Source: Manis javanica
Taxonomy: Eukaryota; Chordata; Mammalia; Pholidota; Manidae
Length of the DNA: 64,000 nucleotides
NCBI RefSeq assembly: GCF_040802235.1
Contig: NC_133165.1
Location: 19,377,623-19,441,622, forward strand
Direction: 5' to 3'
Shown: positions 56,601 to 64,000 of the stretch, one piece after another
Layout: the number at the start of each line of letters is the position of its first letter
Numbering within the stretch: position 1 is the first letter of the stretch
Translations under genes and position numbers: made by a program
The notes under the pieces: generated by a model
The model's database searches: none
Seen by the model: the letters and a program-made list of their open reading frames with translations, nothing else
What the model was told of the DNA's origin: nothing

Positions 56601-59600
56601 TATTGTAGGAAAACCCAAATATAATAGTATAAGTACAAAATTGCACTTTCTTCTCCCAGCTGCTCTCCTCTCCACATCCAATCCCACTCCATTAATACAC
56701 CTTCGATTAACTGTTTAATATTTAACTGTCCACATTTCTAAAAGGTTTATGATGCATGTGTCTCTTTCTCTCCCAAACTTTACTGAGCACTTTATCCATG
56801 CCAGGCAATGATGCACAGTCTGATGGGATTAATTTTCTGGTAGGAGGAGAAGGGCAGTAAGCATGGGAACCAGTAGAAATTTCAGATTGTGTAAGTGCTG
56901 TGAAAAAATAAAACTAGGTAAGAAGGTAGAGAGTGACATGGGTTGGTGGAGGGCCAGGGTGGCTAGGAGAGGCCTCTGAGCTGAGGGCACAGTGTCTGAG
57001 TTGAATGTGCATGAGCTGGAGAGGTGAAGATCTAGGGAAAGAGCATTCCAGAGAGGGGAAAACTAGATACTTTTAAAGAAATAGGATTGTATGAGAGAGA
57101 TTGATTTACTGTTTCTTCCACGACTACGTCATTGTTCTTTCCCTGCTTTACCATATATTATAAATGTATTTCTATGTTGGCACCTTGTCTCTTTCACTCC
57201 TTTAATAGCTGCATATTATTCCATAATATTGATATACTATTACTTAGCTAATCATTTCCCTGTTGAGGGACATTTAGGTTGTTTCAAGTTTGGAGCTACT
57301 GCAAACATGCTGGAAAGGATAGCTTTTCACCCTTGGGCATAGAAAACATTTCCAGGAGTCGGGACTGCTGCACCAGGGTCCATTCACGTGAATGCGTTTT
57401 CACCCACTAAACCCTGGAACGGCTGTGGCCTTCATTTGGCCTTGTGTTCAGAAGTATAAAAGAGAAAAAGACTTTTTAAAAGAGAAAAAAGATTGGCTTC
57501 TCTCTCTGAGGCCACCCACACTTTTAACTTTTTCCCAATGTTTCAGCGTATCTCTCTCCCTGAAGTAGCCCACATTCCCCTTTCTCTGAGTGTGCACTTT
57601 CTTTCTTCAAATAAAACTTAAACCTTTTAAGGCGCCTGTCCTCCTTGAGGTCGCCTGCACATTTTCTCTTGTTAAGCAACCAATTTTACATGAAACATTT
57701 ACTCTGCTTAAAAAAAAAGATAAAAAGATTTTAAAAACAAACAAAATACTGTGCAGTTGACTGAAAGTTACAAATGCTGAGACCCTGATTAAATTTAAAG
57801 GTAGAATAGCTAAGGGAGGAGAGGAAAACCACATAGAACAAGAGTAACTACTAGGAATGCCAGGTGGTGGAATTTGCACTTGGCAATGGGAATGATGTGT
57901 CGTAAAATGCCTCTGACCATGAATAAGCATAGCTTTCCAAAGTAAAGCTGTTGTTAAGCTAACCCCCTGTGCACATTCACAGAAAATAGCAGGATGTCCT
58001 TGGAAAAACTCTCTTAAAGTTGATCATCCTGTGTCTCAACAGCCCTAGATGAGTATAGAAGGGCAGTGTCCTCCTAAACTCCCTATTGATTCACCCGTTC
58101 ATTCATTAAACACTTACTAAGCATGTTTTCTATGCAAGGCATTCTATAGGGCATTGGAAACATAAAGAAGATGAAGAAAAGCCCCTGACCTCGAGTTGCT
58201 CAGTTTTAGCACGACAGTAATTATCAAGAAGAGCTTCTCACTTTCCTGCTGGAGCAGTGCCTCAACCCTGGCAGGTCAAAGCATTTGAAAACCAATGGAG
58301 TGGATTCTTTCCTGAATATCCATAATTATTCTATTCAGGGACAGGGAAATTAATGACATCTACTGCTTTTCTCATCTGCAGGCTTAGCAGTTTCTGTCCT
58401 AGTCCCTAGAAAAAGTACCAGGCACAAAGAAACACTGCTAATTTAATTAGAGGTGAAGAACTAACCTATCAACATGATCATATGGAGCCCTTTGGGGGAT
58501 ATATCTTGAGGTATGGCATCCTACAGTGTGGTTCACTATTTGAGTAAACTGCTTGCGTTGAAATTTTCTTAGGAGTAGGTTATGGGGTGCAAACCTTGAG
58601 TGAGAAGGTGCTTTATTTTAAACACACCGTATTTTATTTTTGTTGTGAATGTAAGATAAAAATATTAACTAATTCAAGAGTAAAGCAGGTTTCCCATATA
58701 TGAAGGTCTGATTTTTATGTCAATTGTTAATATGTTTCTGTACATCTGAGGACAATCATTTGAAAGTGGGACACTCTTAGGAAAGATTCTATTGGGTCTT
58801 CAGAGAACTATATTAATAAGCTGTAACCAGAACTTTGTATTAATCAGAGGAATACATTATCTATTATTGGTGGGAAAAATCAATGTCCAGATTCCAGGGA
58901 TTATGGACCACAGGCCTGAGGAGACACTGAAAGTCAGCTTTGCTATTATGAAAGAGGTTTCTTTACAGTTACAGTTGCCTAAGTGTTGTGTATTTTTTAA
59001 AGTATCCATAAAATTGCCGGTTTAATGTTAAACACAATTTCAAACCACTTTAGTGTAAGACTTATTTTAATGCATACCTGACAGCTTCATTTTTGACCTA
59101 CCTCATTAAGCTGAATTCCCTTTTATCTTTAAAATACAGATATTAAAAAATAAAATTCACCTCTAAATCGAGATCTGGACCTTAACATAAAGTTAAGAAC
59201 CATCTTTTCCATGTGTCCAAGCCTTTGCTCTGTAATTCTTAGAAGGTTAGTTGCACTCTGTCTAGATTCCTTGCAGAAAAATCTCGACAATGTTTTTATC
59301 TGATTTGGACTCCACATGAGCGAATTACAGGAAAACAACAGATGCTCAGGGAAACGTTATTTTCCTACTTCATGCAGTTGGGTCTAAGTATTTATCTTTG
59401 TCTTTCATTCGTGCTTTTCCCATATTTACCTAAATGAACCCAGTCACGGTGAGATGCAGTCAGTGAAGTACTGCGGTTATACTTAGAGCAAATCTATTCA
59501 TTCAAAAGAAAACCACTTCATGTAATGGTGCATAAAGAAGCTAGACGCACCAAACTCACCCTAATAGTTGGGTACAGCTGGGTACGTCATGGAATATGGC

Positions 59601-59950
59601 AATCCTGTTTAATTTGCAAAGCCCTGGACGGGAGGAGGATGGGATGGAAAAGTTTGGAAGACTCGTCAAACAGACAGTGAATCGTCAAGGGTTTCCAGTT
59701 AATAATGCCCTCTGTTGGCGCTCAGCCTGGACCCGAGCGCCTTACTAGCCACATTGTAGGTTGTTATAATGTCTTACGGTTTATTGTCTCTTCTACCAAA
59801 TGAATACATGAAATGAGAGACGCTCTAAGTTGGGCGTCTTAATGTAGGACAAAATCTTGCTCAAGGCGGGGAGAAGAAAGGTGGGAAGAGAATGAAGGTA
59901 GGGAGACTGTGCGACAGAGAACGCTCAGAGGCTGGTAAAAGGGAAGGAAG
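56601..59950. other. Intergenic upstream of GSPT1, old repeats
   Basis: L2-like at 56780-57070 and 58085-58200. Antisense L1M at 57150-57360 ('tgcatattattccataatat', 'gggacatttaggttgtttca'). 57480-57620 has LTR-like wording with an AATAAA but no firm class. No coding exon was found, including any resembling the TNF-receptor gene expected from human gene order. Confidence 0.45.
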
Positions 59951-60665
59951 GGATGTCCAGGGGTTGAAAGCTTTATCCCCCCCGTAGAACTGCTGTCGGT
60001 TTTCCCTCATCCTGTGCCTCACAGGACAGAGTGGACCGCCCCCGAGGGCTGAAAGGCTCTGGATCGGAGGCGCCGCACGGAACCGCGCCAAGATTCAACC
60101 CTGCCGCTGCCCCACCCGGTGACAGGCGGAGCCGCGAGGGCGACCAGGTCCCCGCCTCTTTGCTCTGCCTGCCGGGAGCCGGAACCTCTTCCGGTTGCTC
60201 CGGACCACGGAACTCCGACTCCCATCGGCCCCCGGGAAAACCGCAGCGGGGTCGCGCGGGCCCTGTCGGAACTCGTAGTTCCGTCTTTGGCCGTGCTTTA
60301 TAGCCGGAAGCGGGGACGAACGGGGCTGAGAACTACCGAGGCGAAGGTACGGGAGGCGGTGAGGGGTCAATCTGCGCCGGGCGTTGGGTGGCCGGTGAGG
60401 CAGTTGGAGGTGCCTGGGTTGGGTGGAAGGACATCGGCTGGCCCACACGAGCAGGGTTGAGCTGCTGCCGCCGCCGCCGTTGTCGCGAGTGCGGAGTGGG
60501 GACTGGAGCTGCTGCCGCAGCGACTCCGGGGACTCTGTCGCTAGCCCCCAGCCCTTCTGCCTCCCACTTCCCGAGGTCAGTGCAGCCTGCTCCTCCCCGG
60601 CTTGTTGCCCCCTCGTCCATTTCCCGCCCTCTCTTCATCACACGCGCGGCCCCCGTCCCCCGATC

Positions 60666-60979
60666 GTGGATCCGGGCAGTGCCGGCGGCGGCGGCGGCGA
60701 CGGAAGCAGCAGCGACTCAGCGCCCGACTGCTGGGAACAGGCGGACATGGAAGCCCCCGGGTCGGGCCTGTGCGGCGGCGGCCGCCGAGGCCCACCGTGA
60801 GCACCTCAGCGCGGCCTTCAGCCGGCACCTCCACGTCAGCGCCAAACCCTTCGTCCCCAACGTCCACGCCGCCGAGTTCGTGCCGTCCTTCCTGCGTGGC
60901 CCGGCCGAGCCGTCGCCACCCCCGGCTGGCGCCGGCGCCAACCACCACGGAGCCGGCAGTGGCGCGGGAGGCCCTTCGG
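60666..60979 (+). CDS. GSPT1: GSPT1 exon 1 (eRF3a N-terminus), start codon and frame altered
   Basis: eRF3a is the GTPase partner of eRF1 in translation termination. This exon encodes its N-terminal extension. The frame opens with GTG (60666) where ATG is expected, reading DPGSAGGGGGDGSSSDSAPD; an in-frame ATG follows at 60747 (MEAPGSG). In the next 40 bases (about 60772-60800) the frame breaks: the first frame reaches TGA at 60798-60800, and the family sequence continues one frame over (AHREHLSAAFSRHL, then SAKPFVPNVHAAEFVPSFL). The latter holds the PABP-binding PAM2 region and the AKPF motif exposed in the processed form. Donor CGG|GTAAAG at 60979/60980. Sequencing error in GC-rich DNA is a real alternative to gene damage. 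Confidence 0.85.
60684..60698 (+). repeat. GSPT1: GGC triplet tract in GSPT1 exon 1
   Basis: Five GGC codons. The same site is a polymorphic glycine repeat in human GSPT1; here it is short. Confidence 0.8.
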
Positions 60980-63724
60980 GTAAAGGGGCCGGGACGCGGG
61001 AGCAGCCGAGCGGGAGGCCGGAGCCCACCTTGGTGGGGTGGGGGGACGGGTCTGCGGCTCGCCTCGCAGGGCGGGGGACGCGCGGCCTCGAAGCCCGGCG
61101 GCACGCGGGGCGCTGACAGCGGCGCTGGGCGCGGGCAGCCCTGGGTGGGGCCGCCCGGGCGCGGCGGAGGGCCTGGAGGAGCCGTAGCCGGGTGTCGGTG
61201 ACACGGGAGGGATCTGGGGCTCGTCCCCTCCTCGGGGGCCGCAGTTACCCACCAGAACTGAGAACCGTATGGGACAGACAGGGCCCGTGGCCATCAGTGC
61301 CACGAGGCCCAGACGTGGGAGAACTGGAACCAGGAGGTGGGTGGGCATTGAGCGAGCCAGACCCGAGGAGCTGGGAGGACGAGCGCCGGAGTTTTCCCTT
61401 CACCTTATGCCTAGGCGAGAGAGCGTCTCTTGCTCCAACTTCTATTTTTGAAACTGTAATTAACGTTTTGGGTATCTGGCACCGAAGTGTCCTGAAGGAA
61501 TCCCAAGATGCATTGCAGTCTTGTGATCCCGCAGAAACTGTTGGCCATCACTTCAGAGATCTTTTAGTCCTCAGCATTGTGTAAGCTTGTGAAGTTCACA
61601 GTGTCAAAAGTAAGAGTTCCTCCCGTAATGTGTATAGGAAACTACATTGATTTGTTTTCACTTTTTCTTAAGTGGGACTTCTCGCCTTAATGACGCGTTT
61701 AGAATTTTAAATGTTTCAAAATCGGATACCTTATTCAGGCTGCTTAGTATTGTAAGTCACTCTTTATGTTCACGTGTCAGTAATTAGTCTGTTCAGATAC
61801 TTGGTATTATAGCTTAATAGTTGTCACATGCCATTCTGACCATAGCTTGTAGCATGTGTTGTGTGCTTTCAAGTCAGTTTTGTTCTTTAAAAAGCTTTCT
61901 GTATTTAGGGGCTGCTTAAGTGATAGGATGACAGGCTTTCGGGTACTGATCTTCTGGGAATGTCTAATGAGTGAAGTTAACTATTCTCCCCTGTATAAAA
62001 AAGTGCTTATTTTCGGAACTGTCAATATTGGCTTAAAGAGAGAAAGGAATGTACCTTGGTGAGCCAGGGTATTGGTGAACCGGATCACAGATGTTCCTAG
62101 CAATTCGTGAGAATAGATTGTTGATTTCTCTTTGAAGTTCCACGTTGTATTTCCTAGATAAGTGGACATCATGAAAGTGCTCTGGGAGTTTAGCTTCTTC
62201 AGAAACTTGCTACAGTTTTCTGTGTAGAGGCAGAGAGTTTGGAGAAGTACTTCTGTGAAGTAAGTACATATGTGAGCACACTTTTAATTTGGTTGTTTGA
62301 TTTTCTTGATGTTTTGCCTTTGAACAAGGAAACTTTGTTTTTATTTCTTTGCTTAGATCAAGCAGTTTGGCCTACTTAAATAAAGTTCACTTACCAGCCC
62401 CTAAAAGTGCGCGGTTCCCCATACCTTATCATGCAGATTCCTTTTATCCAGCCATTTTCTTGTTTCTTTTTTGGACGTCCCTCCTCACTCTGGAGCCACC
62501 AGCACCACTCTGGCTAGACTTGGAACTCCATTTCCAGCTTGTCCACCCATCAGCCAGTGAGTCAGGAAGGGACAGCCATCCTCAGAGCAGTGATCTGGAG
62601 TAGGCATTGTTGGGTGACTAGGCTTTACCTGTTAGGTAGGAGAGCTGTCTTTCCTCTTACTGGCATGTGCCAACTTGCTGGTTTCTTCTTAATCCTTCTC
62701 TCTGTGACACTGTTAGAAGTGGAGATGTAAAAATATGTAAGGAAGTGGTTATAAGAAAAGTACTTTCTTTGTTACTTGGTGGTCAGTTTTTTTCAGTTTT
62801 ATCAAACTATTTTGGTGATCCTGACTTTGTCAACTGCTTCTACAAAATGCCAGTTCATATTTTTAAAAGTGTCCTCTTTAGGGTTGTCTATTTGGAAAAG
62901 AATGGTTTCTAAATTCAGGTCCAGAGAGATGTGGGACTGTTGGATTGCATGTTTGAACCATTCAGGTCCATAAAGTACCACCATCAGAGCAGACAACTAT
63001 GCGTGGAAGAAGCAGAGAAAAAAATTGGAACTAGCGCTTAGAAATTGACAAAGGGGGAGCCATAAAAGTTGCAAGTTTTTTTATAGTGAGGAAATGAACG
63101 GAAGGGGAGCATCTTTTCTTTGGTTGTTAAGCCCTTGTTGAGATTTGTTGTGGGTCCCTGTTTTTAAGCTGGATAGGAGGAAGAGCTCTTGAAGGAGGAA
63201 GTCTAGAGGTAGAACACTGAATGACTTCCTAACTGTTCCTGTCCAGGGTGAATATCTGTTGTGTCTCCTGAAAACACGCTAGTTGGATTTTTCTGGTGGT
63301 TCCTTGAGCAACCAGTCACCATAAAAGTTTTTGCACAGCGTCATCCACCTTAAGTAGAAGGCTGCTGGGTGGTTATGCCTGTTTCCAGCCTCCCAAGTAA
63401 AAACTTGGGATTCAGTGTTGATCTTAGCTCTCTGAAAAAGTAATACAGGTTTCCAACAGAATGATTAAGTAGAATACAAATTAAGTGTAAAAAAGTGTAA
63501 TTTAAGTTCAATTCTCTGTGGATCCAAGTAAATTGACTACGTGATACTCTTTAAAGTAGAGGTCCTGAAATGAATGAAAATGTGGAAGACAAGGGTTGTG
63601 TGTAAGAGAACAAACATTTTCTATGCTAGAATGTACTTATTTTGAGTTTCAATTTGCACACAGTTCATTCTTTTTTATTGTTGAAGGAGAAGTAAGTTTA
63701 GTGATATAATTTAGGATTACTTGG
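60980..63724 (+). other. GSPT1: GSPT1 intron 1 (first part)
   Basis: GC-rich to about 61.25 kb, then AT-rich intron. No second exon with the family's sequence was found before the window ends. No young repeats lie here. Confidence 0.6.
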
Positions 63725-64000
63725 TGTCTTAGTCCATTTGGGCTGCTGTGTAGTACAGTACCACAGACTGGGTAGCTTGTAAACAACAAAATTTATCTGT
63801 CACAGCTCAGGAGGCTGGAAGACCGTGATCAGGGTGCCAGCCTGGTCAGATGAGGGCCTCCTTTCCTCTCTCAGGTCAGATTGCTGGCTTCTTGTTCTCA
63901 CATGGCAGATGGGGCAAGGGAGCTCCCGGGGGCCTTTTATAAAGGAGCTGTTTGTGAAATGCATATGTGAGGGCTCTGCTGTTATGACTTACGGCCCCCA
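63725..64000 (-). mobile_element. MaLR-type LTR fossil running off the right edge
   Basis: 'ggtgtcttagtccatttggg', 'ccacagactgggtagcttgt' and 'cacatggcagatggggcaag' are the usual wording, in order, of a common MaLR-type LTR. The right end lies outside the window. Confidence 0.7.

Larger units (their letters stand above)
59951..61250. promoter_or_regulatory. GSPT1: CpG island and GSPT1 promoter
   Basis: CpG-dense for about 1.3 kb. ETS/GABP sites CTTCCGG (60188-60194) and CCGGAAG (60304-60310) lie upstream of exon 1, with no clear TATA box in the usual sense. I expect transcription to start around 60.31-60.35 kb, leaving a GC-rich 5' UTR of about 0.3 kb. The long open frames on both strands of this island are composition artefacts. 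Confidence 0.8.

Noticed and set aside
60388-61116. Long open frames of 170-242 codons on both strands across the GSPT1 CpG island
   Set aside because: They begin at GTG or lie antisense, run across the splice donor into intron, and reflect GC-rich composition. Only the 60666-60979 part resembles GSPT1.

Overview
This is mammalian nuclear DNA. It holds long introns with consensus splice sites, two CpG-island promoters, LINE-1, L2, MIR, MaLR-LTR and hAT-Charlie fossils, and no bacterial-type gene organisation. I recognise two protein-coding genes. SNX29 (RUN and PX domain sorting nexin) runs on the minus strand from exon 1 in a CpG island near 49.0 kb down to an exon at 14.1 kb, and continues off the left edge. 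GSPT1 (translation termination factor eRF3a) begins on the plus strand in a CpG island at about 60.3 kb, with exon 1 ending at 60979 and intron 1 running off the right edge. The young LINE-1 elements are of laurasiatherian type, and I see no Alu, B1, Bov-tA, CHR, Can or ERE SINEs. Together these suggest a laurasiatherian lineage with little SINE activity. A pangolin is my best guess, but it is only a guess.

Layout. 1-1012 is a LINE-1 3' end. 1.0-4.3 kb is SNX29 intron with L2 and DNA-transposon fossils. 4.3-12.6 kb is a three-level nest: a MaLR-type LTR is split by a Tigger-type DNA transposon, which is split by a LINE-1 of full length. That LINE-1 carries about 1.85 kb of extra 3' DNA containing the 3' end of a retrovirus-like element (env transmembrane remnant, polypurine tract, LTR). 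One target-site duplication flanks the whole 7.3 kb unit, and three nested poly(A) tracts mark a serial 3' transduction. 14-33 kb carries SNX29 exons 8, 7, 6, 5, 3 and 2 separated by old repeats and young 5'-truncated LINE-1 insertions. 35.7-39.9 kb is an endogenous retrovirus copy with the structure of a reverse-transcribed RNA (R-U5 ... U3-R), flanked by 11-bp repeats, inserted in an L2 and itself hit by a LINE-1. 49 kb is the SNX29 promoter. 51.5-52.3 kb is a solo LTR of the same retroviral family with a perfect 4-bp duplication. 60-61 kb is the GSPT1 promoter and first exon.

The two genes are transcribed divergently from CpG islands about 11 kb apart. They show possible damage worth checking: an SNX29 exon I could not find, a frame break with an early stop in SNX29 exon 8, and a GSPT1 exon 1 with GTG where ATG is expected plus a frame break. 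The most notable biology is retrotransposition. The same LINE-1 machinery appears to have moved its own RNA with downstream retroviral DNA, and in a separate event a retroviral RNA.
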